Positions 43,626-54,684 of a DNA stretch of 64,000 nucleotides are shown piece by piece. A program made the position numbers and the translations under genes. Source of the DNA: Streptomyces sp. NBRC 110611. Lineage in GTDB: Bacteria > Actinomycetota > Actinomycetes > Streptomycetales > Streptomycetaceae. The DNA lies in assembly GCF_001590865.1 (NCBI RefSeq), contig NZ_BBUY01000001.1:156766-220765 (forward strand), given 5' to 3'. The notes beneath the pieces were generated by a model. It was given only the letters and a program-made list of their open reading frames with translations. It had not been told where the DNA came from and searched no databases. Position 1 is the first letter of the stretch. Each line of letters opens with the position of its first letter.

Positions 43626-44491
43626 GTGTCGTTCGAACCCAGCGCTGTACTGGCGGATCTTCGAGCGGAGAGCGAGGAGCTGGACGCGCTGGTAGCCGGC
43701 CTGCCGGCCGGATGCTGGGTGACGCCGACACCCGCCGAGGGGTGGACCGTCGCCCATCAGGTCGCCCACCTCGCCTGGACCGACCGGCAGGCGCTGCTCG
43801 CCGCCACCGACCCGGAGGAGTTCGTGCGGGCCGCTCGGCAGGTGCTGGCCTCGCCGCTCACGTTCGTCGACGAGGCCGCCGGGGCGGGAGCGAAGGCCCC
43901 GCCCGCCGAACTGCTCGCCCAGTGGCGGGCCGGTCGCGAGGAGCTGCACCGGGTGCTCGCCGAACGGCTGGCGGGCGAGCGGGCGGCAGCGCGAGCGGGC
44001 GAACGGACGAATGGGCGGGCGGGCGAGCGGGCGGGTGGGAAGCTGCCGTGGTACGGCCCGCCGATGAGTGCCGCATCGATGGCCACCGCCCGGCTGATGG
44101 AGACCTGGGCGCACGGCCAGGACGTCGCCGATGCGCTGGGCGTCACCCGGCTGCCCACCGAACGGTTGCGGCATATCGCCCGGCTCGGGACGCGGACCCG
44201 CGATTTCTCCTACGCGAACCGTCAACTCACCCCACCCGCAGAGGAGTTCAGGGTGGAGTTGCGGGCTCCGGACGGGGTGACGGTATGGGCCTACGGCCCG
44301 GCCGGGGCCGGGCAGCGGGTGACCGGGACCGCGCTGGACTTCTGTCTCCTGGTGACCCAGCGGGCGCACCGCGACGACCTGCCGTCGCTACGGGCCGAGG
44401 GCGCGGACGCGGAGCGGAGGCTGGGGATCGCCCAGGTCTTCGCCGGACCGCCGGGGAAGGGGCGGCCACCCAGGTCCGGGGGAGCCATGGC

Positions 44492-44495
<4 letters not shown>
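43626..44495 (+). CDS. TIGR03084-family (DinB/maleylpyruvate isomerase-like) protein
   Basis: A 289-residue protein of the mycothiol-dependent DinB superfamily. The N-terminal four-helix bundle has the metal-ligand pattern [13 protein letters not shown] (about 43-55), and [16 protein letters not shown] gives the third histidine near 158. The family is regularly next to AtuA and acyl-CoA genes; the reaction is unknown. GTG with GGGGAG five bases upstream. Residues about 119-140 are an Ala/Gly/Glu/Arg insertion ([14 protein letters not shown]) encoded by DNA repeats. It overlaps the next gene by 4 bases. Confidence 0.85.
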
Positions 44496-46255
<1,760 letters not shown>

Positions 46256-46270
46256 CCTTGAGGAGCTGTG

Positions 46271-47869
46271 GTGACCGTACTCGGAACGGCGCTCGACCGG
46301 GCGAGCGCCGCGTACACGGAACGCCGGGCGGCGATGCTCGCCAAGCTGGCGGAGGTCGAGGCCGAGCACGCCAAGGCGGTCGCGGGCGGCGGCGAGAAGT
46401 ACGTCGCCCGGCACCGTGAGCGCGGCAAGCTCCTGCCCCGGGAGCGGATCGAGCTGCTGGTCGACCCCGACACGCCGTTCCTGGAGCTGTCGCCCCTGGC
46501 GGGCTGGGGCAGTGACTACCGGGTCGGCGCGTCGCTGGTCACCGGTATCGGGGTGATCGAGGGCGTGGAGTGCCTGATCACCGCCAACGACCCGACGGTG
46601 CGCGGGGGTGCCTCCAACCCCTGGACCCTGAAGAAGGCCCTGCGCGCCAACGAGATCGCCCACGCCAACCGGCTCCCGGCGGTCTCGCTCGTCGAGTCCG
46701 GCGGCGCGGACCTGACCGGCCAGAAGGAGATCTTCATCCCGGGCGGTGCGCTCTTCAGGGACCTCACCCAGCTGTCGGCGGCCGGTATCCCGACCGTGGC
46801 CGTGGTCTTCGGCAACTCCACCGCCGGCGGCGCGTACGTCCCCGGTATGTCCGACCACGTGATCATGGTCAAGGAGCGGGCGAAGGTCTTCCTCGGCGGA
46901 CCGCCGCTGGTGAAGATGGCGACCGGCGAGGAGAGCGACGACGAGTCGCTGGGCGGCGCCGAGATGCACGCCCGTACCTCCGGCCTCGCGGACCACTTCG
47001 CGGTGGACGAACCGGATGCGCTGCGCCAGGCACGGCGCGTGGTCGCCCGCCTCAACCACCGCAAGGCGTACGGCGATCCCGCCCCCGCCGCGGCCCCCGC
47101 GTACGACGCGGACGAGCTGCTGGGGATCGTGCCGGGCGACCTGCGCACCCCCTTCGACCCGCGCGAGGTCATCGCCCGGATCGTCGACGCCTCGGACTTC
47201 GACGAGTTCAAGCCGATGTACGGGACGAGCCTGACCGCCGGCTGGGCGGCGCTCCACGGCTATCCGGTCGGCGTGCTGGCCAACGCCCAAGGGGTCCTCT
47301 TCAGCGAGGAGTCCCAGAAGGCCGCCCAGTTCATCCAGCTCGCCAACCAGCGCGATATTCCGCTGCTGTTCCTGCACAACACCACCGGCTACATGGTGGG
47401 CAGCCGGTACGAGCAGGGCGGCATCATCAAGCACGGCGCGATGATGATCAACGCGGTGAGCAACAGCCGCGTGCCCCACCTCTCCGTCCTCACGGGGGCC
47501 TCGTACGGCGCCGGCCACTACGGCATGTGCGGCCGCGCCTACGACCCCCGCTTCCTCTTCGCCTGGCCCAGCGCCAAGTCGGCCGTCATGGGCCCCCAGC
47601 AGCTCGCGGGGGTGCTCTCGATCGTCGCCCGGCAGTCGGCGGCCGCGAAGGGGCAGCCGTACGACGAGGAGGGGGACGCGGCGCTGCGCGCCATGGTGGA
47701 GCAGCAGATCGAGTCGGAGTCGCTGCCGATGTTCCTGTCCGGGCGGCTGTACGACGACGGCGTCATCGATCCGCGCGACACCCGCACCGTCCTCGGCCTG
47801 TGCCTGTCGGCCATCCACACGGCGCCCTACGAGGGTGCGCGCGGCGGCTTCGGCGTCTTCCGGATGTGA
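46271..47869 (+). CDS. acyl-CoA carboxylase beta (carboxyltransferase) subunit
   Basis: A 532-residue carboxyltransferase that moves CO2 from carboxybiotin to an acyl-CoA. The sequence is of the methylcrotonyl/geranyl-CoA carboxylase type (KYVARHRERGKLLPRERIEL, SGGADLTGQKEIFIPGG, FGNSTAGGAYVPGMSDH, GASYGAGHYGMCGRAYDP). GTG 46271 has GAGGAG five bases upstream; GTG 46268 is too close. With the alpha subunit that follows it should form an alpha6beta6 enzyme. Methylcrotonyl-CoA versus geranyl-CoA cannot be separated here. Confidence 0.92.
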   Translation: MTVLGTALDRASAAYTERRAAMLAKLAEVEAEHAKAVAGGGEKYVARHRERGKLLPRERIELLVDPDTPFLELSPLAGWGSDYRVGASLVTGIGVIEGVECLITANDPTVRGGASNPWTLKKALRANEIAHANRLPAVSLVESGGADLTGQKEIFIPGGALFRDLTQLSAAGIPTVAVVFGNSTAGGAYVPGMSDHVIMVKERAKVFLGGPPLVKMATGEESDDESLGGAEMHARTSGLADHFAVDEPDALRQARRVVARLNHRKAYGDPAPAAAPAYDADELLGIVPGDLRTPFDPREVIARIVDASDFDEFKPMYGTSLTAGWAALHGYPVGVLANAQGVLFSEESQKAAQFIQLANQRDIPLLFLHNTTGYMVGSRYEQGGIIKHGAMMINAVSNSRVPHLSVLTGASYGAGHYGMCGRAYDPRFLFAWPSAKSAVMGPQQLAGVLSIVARQSAAAKGQPYDEEGDAALRAMVEQQIESESLPMFLSGRLYDDGVIDPRDTRTVLGLCLSAIHTAPYEGARGGFGVFRM

Positions 47870-47884
47870 AGTGAGGGGCCTTCA

Positions 47885-49807
47885 TTGATCACTACTCTGC
47901 TCGTCGCCAACCGGGGCGAGATCGCCTGCCGGATCTTCCGTACCTGCCGTGACCTGGGCATCCGCACGGTCGCCGTGCACTCGGACGCCGACGCCGAGGC
48001 CCGCCACACCCGCCTGGCCGACGCCTCCGTGCGGCTCGCCGGGGAGACGCCCGCCGCGACCTACCTGCGCGGCGACCTCATCGTGAAGGCGGCCCTGGAC
48101 GCGGGCGCCGACGCCGTCCACCCCGGCTACGGGTTCCTCTCCGAGAACGCGGACTTCGCGCGTGCGGTCATCGACGCCGGGCTGACCTGGATCGGGCCGC
48201 CGCCCGAGGCGATGGCGGCGATGGCCTCCAAGACCCGCGCCAAGGAACTCCTGGGCATCGCCCCGCTGACGTCCGTCACCGCCGACGACCTGCCCGTCCT
48301 CGTGAAGGCCGCGGCGGGCGGCGGCGGCCGCGGTATGCGCGTCGTCCGCGAACTCGCCGAATTGGACGAGGCGTTGGCCGTCGCGCGAGCCGAGGCGCGG
48401 AGCGCCTTCGGGGACGGCGAGGTGTTCCTGGAGCCGTACATCGAGGGCGGCCGCCATGTCGAGGTGCAGGTTCTCGCCGACGCGCACGGCACCGTGTGGA
48501 CACTGGGCACCCGGGACTGCTCGCTCCAGCGGCGCCACCAGAAAGTCATCGAGGAGGCGCCCGCGCCCGACCTGACGCCCGAACTGGACACCAGGCTCCA
48601 CGAGTTGGCCGAGCGTGCCGTCCGGGCCGGCGGCTACCGCGGCGCCGGTACCGTCGAATTCCTGGTCGCCGACGGCCGGGCCCACTTCCTGGAGATGAAT
48701 GCCCGCCTTCAGGTCGAGCACCCCGTCACCGAGGCCGTGTTCGGCATCGACCTCGTCGCCCTCCAGATACGGATCGCCGAGGGCGGCCCGCTGGACGGCG
48801 GCGGCCCGCCCCGCGCGCACGGTCACGCGGTGGAGGCCCGCCTCTACGCGGAGGACCCGGCCGCCGACTGGGCCCCGCAGACCGGCCCGCTGCACCGCCT
48901 CGCCGTCCCCGGGGCGGTGCGCCTCGACAGCGGCTACGCCGACGGCGACGCGGTCGGCGTGCACTACGACGCGCTGCTCGCCAAGGTCGTCGCCCACGCC
49001 CCCACGCGGGCGGAGGCGGTGCGCAGGCTCGCCGGCGCCCTGGAGCGGGCCACCGTCCACGGACCGGTCACCAACCGGGACCTCCTCGTCCGGTCCCTGC
49101 GGCACCCCGAATTCGCCGAGGCCCGTATGGACACCGGCTTCTACGAGCGGCATCTGGACGCCCTCACCGCGCCCGCCCCCGATCCGTACGCGCCACTCGC
49201 CGCCGCTCTCGCCGACGCGCACGGCCGCTCACGCTTCGGCGGCTTCCGCAACGTGCCGTCGCAGCCGCAGACGAAGCGCTACCGCACCGAACCCGACGGC
49301 ATCGAGTACGAGGTCCACTACCGCCACACCAGGAACGGCCTGGTGGCCGACGGGGTACGTACGACCGACAGGGCGCGTACGGCCGACGCCGCACGTGTCG
49401 TGCGCGCCGTACGTGTCGTACGCGCCGAACCCGGGGCGGTCGTCCTCGAGGCGGACGGTGTGCGGCGGCGGTTCGACGTGGCGCGGTACGGCGACGACCG
49501 GGTGTACGTGAACGGCACCGCCCTGACCGCCCTGCCCCGCTTCCCCGAGCCGGCCGCGCAGCACGCGCCCGGATCCCTGCTCGCCCCCATGCCCGGCACG
49601 GTCGTCCGTATCGCCGACGGGCTGGCCGAAGGGGCGCGGGTGGCGGCCGGACAACCCCTCCTGTGGCTGGAGGCCATGAAGATGGAACACCGGGTCACCG
49701 CCCCGGCCTCCGGCACGCTCACCGCTCTGCACGCCGCCCCCGGCCGCCAGGTCGAGGTCGGCGCCCTGCTCGCCGTCGTACAGGCCGTACCGGAGGAGGA
49801 GACATGA
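47885..49807 (+). CDS. acyl-CoA carboxylase alpha subunit (biotin carboxylase + BCCP)
   Basis: A 640-residue fusion: biotin carboxylase (about 1-440; ANRGEIACRIFRTCRDLG, HPGYGFLSENADFA, ATP loop GGGGRGMRVV, NARLQVEHPVTE) and a C-terminal biotin carrier domain (about 565-635) with Lys599 in EAMKMEH as the biotin site. The stretch between MASKTRAKELLGIA and the ATP loop is shorter than usual by about ten residues. A basic Val/Arg/Ala repeat lies near 490-515. TTG start 15 bases after the beta subunit. Confidence 0.92.
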   Translation: MITTLLVANRGEIACRIFRTCRDLGIRTVAVHSDADAEARHTRLADASVRLAGETPAATYLRGDLIVKAALDAGADAVHPGYGFLSENADFARAVIDAGLTWIGPPPEAMAAMASKTRAKELLGIAPLTSVTADDLPVLVKAAAGGGGRGMRVVRELAELDEALAVARAEARSAFGDGEVFLEPYIEGGRHVEVQVLADAHGTVWTLGTRDCSLQRRHQKVIEEAPAPDLTPELDTRLHELAERAVRAGGYRGAGTVEFLVADGRAHFLEMNARLQVEHPVTEAVFGIDLVALQIRIAEGGPLDGGGPPRAHGHAVEARLYAEDPAADWAPQTGPLHRLAVPGAVRLDSGYADGDAVGVHYDALLAKVVAHAPTRAEAVRRLAGALERATVHGPVTNRDLLVRSLRHPEFAEARMDTGFYERHLDALTAPAPDPYAPLAAALADAHGRSRFGGFRNVPSQPQTKRYRTEPDGIEYEVHYRHTRNGLVADGVRTTDRARTADAARVVRAVRVVRAEPGAVVLEADGVRRRFDVARYGDDRVYVNGTALTALPRFPEPAAQHAPGSLLAPMPGTVVRIADGLAEGARVAAGQPLLWLEAMKMEHRVTAPASGTLTALHAAPGRQVEVGALLAVVQAVPEEET

Positions 49808-50964
49808 GCACCGTCCTGGAAACCGAAGAACACCGGGCACTGCGCGCCGCCGTCGCCGCGCTCGGCAAGCGCTACGGCCGCGACTACCTGACCGCAGTGG
49901 TCCGCGCGGGGCGGCACCCCGACGAGCTCTGGGCCGAGGCCGCCGCCCTCGGCTACCTCGGCGTCAACCTGCCGGAGGAGTACGGCGGCGGAGGCGGCGG
50001 CATCGCCGAACTCGCCATCGTCCTGGAGGAGCTGGGCGCGGCCGGCAGCCCCCTCCTCATGATGGTCGTCTCCCCCGCCATCTGCGGTACCGTCCTCGCC
50101 CGCTTCGGCACCGAGGCGCAGCAGCGGGCCTGGCTGCCCGGCCTCGCCGACGGCAGCCGCACCATGGCCTTCGGCATCACGGAACCCGACGCCGGCTCCA
50201 ACGCGCACCGCATCACCACCACAGCGCGCCGCGACGGCACGGACTGGCTGCTCACCGGCCGCAAGGTGTTCATATCGGGCGTCGACATCGCCGATGCCAC
50301 GCTGATCGTGGGCCGTACGGAGGACGCCCGCACGGGCCGCCTCAAGCCGTGCCTGTTCATCGTCCCGCGCGACACCCCCGGCTTCAGCCGCAGCCCCATC
50401 CCGATGGAACTCGCCGCCGCAGAGAAGCAGTTCGAGCTGGTCCTGGACGAGGTGCGGCTGCCCGCCGACGCCCTCGTCGGCGACGAGAACGCAGGCCTGC
50501 TCCAGCTCTTCGCCGGCCTGAACCCCGAACGCATCATGACCGCGGCCTTCGCCCTCGGGATGGGCCGCTACGCCCTCGCCCGGGCCGTCGACTACGCCCG
50601 AACCCGCCAGGTATGGAAGGAACCCATCGGCGCCCACCAGGCCATCGCCCACCCCCTCGCCCAGACCCATATCGAGCTGGAACTGGCGCGGTTGATGACG
50701 CAGAAGGCGGCACGCCTCTACGACGCGGGCGACGACATCGCCGCGGGGGAGGCCGCCAACATGGCCAAGTACGCGGCCGCCGAGGCCGCGGTCCGCGCCG
50801 TCGACCAGTCCGTTCACACGCTCGGCGGCAACGGCCTCACCCAGGAGTACGGCCTCGCCTCGCTCATCACGGCCTCCCGGGTGGCCAGGATCGCCCCGGT
50901 CAGCCGCGAAATGATCCTCAACTACGTCTCGCACCAGTCACTGGGCCTGCCGAAGTCCTACTGA
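49804..50964 (+). CDS. acyl-CoA dehydrogenase
   Basis: A 386-residue FAD flavoenzyme making 2,3-enoyl-CoA. It shows LGYLGVNLPEEYGGGGGG in the N-terminal helical domain, FGITEPDAGSNAHRI at the beta domain, and RQVWKEPIGAHQAIAHPLA and VHTLGGNGLTQEYG in the C-terminal domain. Overlap of 4 bases with the carboxylase gene. In the Atu/Liu pathway it would act on citronellyl-CoA or isovaleryl-CoA. Confidence 0.92.
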   Translation: MSTVLETEEHRALRAAVAALGKRYGRDYLTAVVRAGRHPDELWAEAAALGYLGVNLPEEYGGGGGGIAELAIVLEELGAAGSPLLMMVVSPAICGTVLARFGTEAQQRAWLPGLADGSRTMAFGITEPDAGSNAHRITTTARRDGTDWLLTGRKVFISGVDIADATLIVGRTEDARTGRLKPCLFIVPRDTPGFSRSPIPMELAAAEKQFELVLDEVRLPADALVGDENAGLLQLFAGLNPERIMTAAFALGMGRYALARAVDYARTRQVWKEPIGAHQAIAHPLAQTHIELELARLMTQKAARLYDAGDDIAAGEAANMAKYAAAEAAVRAVDQSVHTLGGNGLTQEYGLASLITASRVARIAPVSREMILNYVSHQSLGLPKSY

Positions 50965-51065
50965 GCCGACGAGGGGCGCGTACCGGGCCGACGAGGACGC
51001 GTACAGGCCCGACGAAGACGCGTCCCGGGCCGATGAAGGACGCATAACGAGCCGACGCCGAGCGA
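50965..51065. repeat. 21-22 base tandem repeats between operon genes
   Basis: Units based on GCCGACGAGGACGCGTACCG start at 50965, 50987, 51008, 51029 and (partial) 51051. They fill nearly the whole gap between the dehydrogenase stop and the hydratase start, the only sizeable gap in the operon. Confidence 0.8.
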
Positions 51066-51083
51066 AAGGAACCCCACCGATCC

Positions 51084-51944
51084 ATGGCCAACGCACCTGT
51101 GCCGCCACCCCTGGTGCTGCGCTCCCACGAGCGCGGCATCACCACCCTCACCCTGGACTCCCCGCACAACCGCAACGCGCTCTCCGCCCGGCTGACGGCC
51201 GAGCTGCACCAGGCGCTCACGGACGCCGCGGCCGACGACGGGACCCGCGCCATCGTCCTCACCCACACGGGCAACACCTTCTGCGCCGGGGCGGACCTGA
51301 CCGAGGCGATCTCCGGCCCCGCCGGGGAAGGCCCCTTGCGTCTGGCCCGCCTCCTGCGCGCCCTCGTCGAACTGCCCCGGCCCGTCGTCGCCCGGGTCAC
51401 CGGCCACGTACGGGCAGGGGGACTGGGACTGCTCGGCGCCTGCGACATCGCCGCGGCCGGGCCGGCGGCCACCTTCGCCTTCACCGAGGCCCGGCTCGGC
51501 CTGGCGCCCGCCGTCATCTCCCTGCCGCTGCTGCCCCGGCTGGACCCGCGTGCCGCCGGCCGCTACTACCTCACCGGCGAGCAGTTCGGCCCCACCGAGG
51601 CCGCCAGAATCGGCCTGATCACACTGGCCGCAGACGCCTCCGACTCCGCTGCCGACTCCACATCCGACTCCGCCGCCGACTCAGCCTCCCCTGCCGACTC
51701 CGCCTCCGACTCCTCCGCCGCCGACATCGACACCGCCCTCGCCCCCGTCCTGGAGGGCCTGCGCAAGGGCTCGCCACAGGGCCTGGCCGAGTCGAAGAAG
51801 CTGCTCACCGCCCACGTACTGCGCGCCTTCGACCGCGACACGGACGCGCTCGCCGCCCAGTCCGCGCGGCTCTTCGCCTCCGCCGAGGCCCGCGAGGGCA
51901 TGACCGCCTTCCTGGCGCGACGGGCCCCGGCATGGGAGGTCTGA
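51084..51944 (+). CDS. enoyl-CoA hydratase/isomerase family protein with Ser/Asp insertion
   Basis: A 286-residue crotonase-fold protein. The oxyanion-hole region reads TFCAGADLTEAI. The first catalytic glutamate (GGGCELA in rat hydratase) is glycine here (AGGLGLLGACD), while the second is kept (FTEARLG), so chemistry may differ from a simple hydratase. Residues about 184-214 are an in-frame Ala/Ser/Asp repeat (DSAADSTSDSAADS) absent from the family. It overlaps the TetR gene by 13 bases. Confidence 0.85.
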   Translation: MANAPVPPPLVLRSHERGITTLTLDSPHNRNALSARLTAELHQALTDAAADDGTRAIVLTHTGNTFCAGADLTEAISGPAGEGPLRLARLLRALVELPRPVVARVTGHVRAGGLGLLGACDIAAAGPAATFAFTEARLGLAPAVISLPLLPRLDPRAAGRYYLTGEQFGPTEAARIGLITLAADASDSAADSTSDSAADSASPADSASDSSAADIDTALAPVLEGLRKGSPQGLAESKKLLTAHVLRAFDRDTDALAAQSARLFASAEAREGMTAFLARRAPAWEV

Positions 51945-52552
51945 CCCCGGTACGCGGTGCCGGACCGCCCCAGCAGGAACGCAGCCGCGCCACCCGCCAC
52001 AAGCTGCTGGAGGCCGCCGTCGCCTGCCTCGCGGAACGCGGCTGGAGCGGCAGTACGGTCTTGGTGGTCGCCGAACGGGCGGGCGTCTCCCGGGGCGCCG
52101 CCCAGCACCACTTCCGCACCCGCGAGGACCTGTTCACCGCGGCCGTCGAACACGTCGCGGAGAAGCGCAAGGAGGCGCTGACGGCGCTCGCCGCCGACCT
52201 GCCACCCACCAGCTCCTTCGCCCGCACCCGGCTCATCGTCGACGAACTGGTCGGCCTCTACACGGGGCCGCTGTTCCGCGCCGCGCTGCATCTGTGGGTG
52301 GCGGCCGCCGACGAGCAGCAGCTCCGCGCGCGCGTCACCGCCCTGGAAGCCCGTGTAGGGCGCGAGGTGCACCGCACCGCGGTGGCCCTCCTGGACGCGG
52401 ACGAATCCACCCCCGGCATACGGGAGACCATCCAGGGCCTCCTCGACATGGCTCGCGGCCTGGGCCTCGCCAACCTCCTCACCGACGACTCCACCCGCCG
52501 CAAACACGTCATCGACCAGTGGTCACACATCATCCACACGTCCCTGCACTGA
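51932..52552 (+). CDS. TetR-family transcriptional regulator
   Basis: A 206-residue regulator: HTH at about 17-65 (RATRHKLLEAAVACLAERGW, RAGVSRGAAQHHFRTREDLF) and an all-helical ligand domain. Being the last gene of the Atu-type operon, it probably represses it and senses an acyl-CoA; the palindrome at 43214 is the candidate site. Confidence 0.88.
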   Translation: MGGLTPVRGAGPPQQERSRATRHKLLEAAVACLAERGWSGSTVLVVAERAGVSRGAAQHHFRTREDLFTAAVEHVAEKRKEALTALAADLPPTSSFARTRLIVDELVGLYTGPLFRAALHLWVAAADEQQLRARVTALEARVGREVHRTAVALLDADESTPGIRETIQGLLDMARGLGLANLLTDDSTRRKHVIDQWSHIIHTSLH

Positions 52553-52602
52553 CGGGCTTTCCCCTACCGCTACCCCAGATAGGCGTCACCCCAGATAGGG
52601 AG

Positions 52603-53082
52603 TCATCCCAGATAGGGAGTCGGCCGATCTTCCAGAAAGTGCTGGATCCGTAGCCGCTGGGTGTGATGCATGGGAAGCGCGCCCGGTTCGCTCAGTTCAC
52701 CGGGCTCCACAAACCGGACCTCAGTGCTCTCGTCAGAGACCGCCGGCGAGCCGCCGACGATGCGCGCCCGGAAGCACACATTGAACTGCCGTCTCACCTC
52801 CCCGTCGCTGTACGCGATGATGTGGCGCGGGTCGGTGTACGTGCCGACCAGCCCCGTGATCTCCACGTCGTAGCCGGTCTCTTCCTTGACCTCCCGCACG
52901 GCTGTCCCCGGCAGCGAGTCGGTCATCTCCATCCCGCCGCCCGGCAGCGCCCAGAGGCCACTGTCCCGGCGGCGTTGCAGCAGAATTCGCCCTCCGCCGT
53001 CGGTCACGACCGCCGAGGCAGCGACGACGAGACTGTTCGGCTCGGGCGCGCCGGGATCGTCGTAGTACTCGGTGCGTGCCAC
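52603..53082 (-). CDS. NUDIX hydrolase
   Basis: A 159-residue Nudix protein. The Nudix box is ALPGGGMEMTDSLPGTAVRE followed by VKEETGYD; it fits GX5EX7REUXEEXGU except that the first glutamate is Asp. It resembles ADP-ribose/nucleotide-sugar pyrophosphatases. GTG start with AGGAAGG seven bases upstream. The exact substrate is unknown. Confidence 0.88.
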   Translation of the reverse strand: MARTEYYDDPGAPEPNSLVVAASAVVTDGGGRILLQRRRDSGLWALPGGGMEMTDSLPGTAVREVKEETGYDVEITGLVGTYTDPRHIIAYSDGEVRRQFNVCFRARIVGGSPAVSDESTEVRFVEPGELSEPGALPMHHTQRLRIQHFLEDRPTPYLG

Positions 53083-53221
53083 TTTCTAGCCTTCCTGTGC
53101 GTCAGCACGATCACGGCCCCCACCGGGCGATGTTGGGGCCGCGCGGTCGGGCTGGCGGAGCGTTCAGACGCGGAGCCATCCGCCCTTGACGGCGGCGGCG
53201 AATAGCGTCATGGCTACATGT

Positions 53222-54190
53222 TCAGCGTGCCTCTACGGCCTGTCGCAGAGCTTCCCGGTGCTCCCAGCCCCACGGGGCGTTCTGAAGATCCTCCGGCAGC
53301 CCCGCCAGCCCGGCAGTGAGATGGTCGGCTGCCTGGTCGTAGCGCCCCAGCGCCAAGGTGGCCAGCCCCAAGTTCAGGCGATTGAACTCCGGCGTTAGCC
53401 AGTAGGCGGTGTCCGGCGGTGGCACACGGGCGGCCACGTCTGTCAGTCGTTCCGCATTCTCGACCATGCGGAGCGCGTGGTCGGTCTCGCCCAGCTCGGC
53501 CCACCCGGCCGCGGCCTGGAGGATGTCGCCCAGCCGCTGCGCGGGGTGAGCGCCTGGAGTGTCCGCCGCTGCTGTGAACCACCGGGCGATACCCTGGGGG
53601 TGGCCCTGCTGACGGGCGATGTACCCCTTGAAGTTCAGCGCCTGCGCAGCGAGCATGCCGTTTCCGATCTCGTCGGCCAGCTCCAGTGCGTCTCCCCGGA
53701 GATGCACGGCCTGGGCATCATCACGCACCTGCGCCAGCATCCATCCGCCGAACTGAACGAACTCCGATGCGACCTCCGCTAGTTGGTTCCGATGCGGTCC
53801 CCGGGCTTCCTTGAGTATGGAGGTGAGTTCGTTCATCTGGGCAAGCGTTGCAGGGAGAACCGACTCAGGCTTCACCACGTCGTCGAGGCGTCGGTAGGCG
53901 GTCAGCACACTCGCCAGAGCTTTCACGGTGCCCGAGTCCAAACGGGACGGTTTGGCGGCGGTACGGGCAACCCGCGAGGCGTCATCGGGGTTCAGTACGA
54001 CTCCGGAGAGGGCGCCGCCGGCTCCGACGAGCGTGTCGAGGGCTCTCGCCAGCTTGGCCGATGGCTTCTGCTTCCCGTTCAGGACGCGGGAGAGGTACGC
54101 AAGGTCGTAGCTGACTGCGCGGGCAGCAGCGCTCATGGAGTAGCCGCTGTCCCGCAGGGCGCGGCGAGTGAGATCCGCGAAGTCACTCAC
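53222..54190 (-). CDS. XRE-family regulator with TPR-like domain
   Basis: A 322-residue protein. The N-terminal HTH (about 5-60: RRALRDSGYSMSAAARAV, LSRVLNGKQKPSAKLARALD) is followed by helical repeats resembling tetratricopeptide units (ALNFKGYIARQQGHPQGIARW, LNLGLATLALGRYDQAADH). Such proteins often sense a peptide. It is divergent from the 54352-56438 cluster and is probably its regulator. Confidence 0.85.
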   Translation of the reverse strand: MSDFADLTRRALRDSGYSMSAAARAVSYDLAYLSRVLNGKQKPSAKLARALDTLVGAGGALSGVVLNPDDASRVARTAAKPSRLDSGTVKALASVLTAYRRLDDVVKPESVLPATLAQMNELTSILKEARGPHRNQLAEVASEFVQFGGWMLAQVRDDAQAVHLRGDALELADEIGNGMLAAQALNFKGYIARQQGHPQGIARWFTAAADTPGAHPAQRLGDILQAAAGWAELGETDHALRMVENAERLTDVAARVPPPDTAYWLTPEFNRLNLGLATLALGRYDQAADHLTAGLAGLPEDLQNAPWGWEHREALRQAVEAR

Positions 54191-54351
54191 AGTAAACCTC
54201 TAGGCGTTGACTGATGCCCTCTGCGTCGTCAAGTCCGGTCAACTCCCGCGTGAGCACCGGAATCTCCACGATAGCTGAGTGGAAGACCCCCGCGACGTTG
54301 TGGAGAGGCGAACGCCCAGGGGCGTGGCCACCGCTGTAGAGGATCGTCAAC

Positions 54352-54684
54352 ATGCGGAACCGTATCGCCCGTCCTGTCGAAGCGCTGTTGCTTCGGTTAT
54401 TCCCGGCCGCGGGACGCCACCGGTCGGCGAGCTCACCACCTGCCGCGAGGTGCGGGGACGCGCCGATGCTGGCGTTTCCCCGCGTTCCTGTCAGGCATGC
54501 GGGGCCGCTGCGTGGGGAGGACTCGGCCTTGGTCCGCCCGTACGTCCTCACGCCTGAGGAACATCGGGAGCGGCGGCAGCGAGGGGCGCGGCGCGGGCGG
54601 CCGGGCCCGCAACCCGTGCGCCCTTTCCCGGGGAGGGGCGCACGGGGCACGCTCGGAATCGACGAAAGGAACCCGAGACCGTGA
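54352..54684 (+). CDS. small hypothetical protein at head of radical SAM cluster
   Basis: A 110-residue protein. The N-terminal region (MRNRIARPVEALLLRLFPA) and the central LRGEDSALVRPYVLTPEEHR pattern look conserved from my memory of Streptomyces proteins next to radical SAM genes. The tail after about residue 75 is low-complexity Arg/Gly/Pro and may have drifted or shifted frame. ATG with GAGG nine bases upstream; GTGA overlap with the radical SAM gene. Could be a precursor or accessory protein. Confidence 0.55.
   Translation: MRNRIARPVEALLLRLFPAAGRHRSASSPPAARCGDAPMLAFPRVPVRHAGPLRGEDSALVRPYVLTPEEHRERRQRGARRGRPGPQPVRPFPGRGARGTLGIDERNPRP
54616..54643 (+). promoter_or_regulatory. hairpin before the radical SAM gene
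   Basis: GTGCGCCC and GGGCGCAC pair perfectly across a 12-base loop, ending 37 bases before the radical SAM start. It could weaken read-through into the enzyme genes or be an old terminator. Confidence 0.4.
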
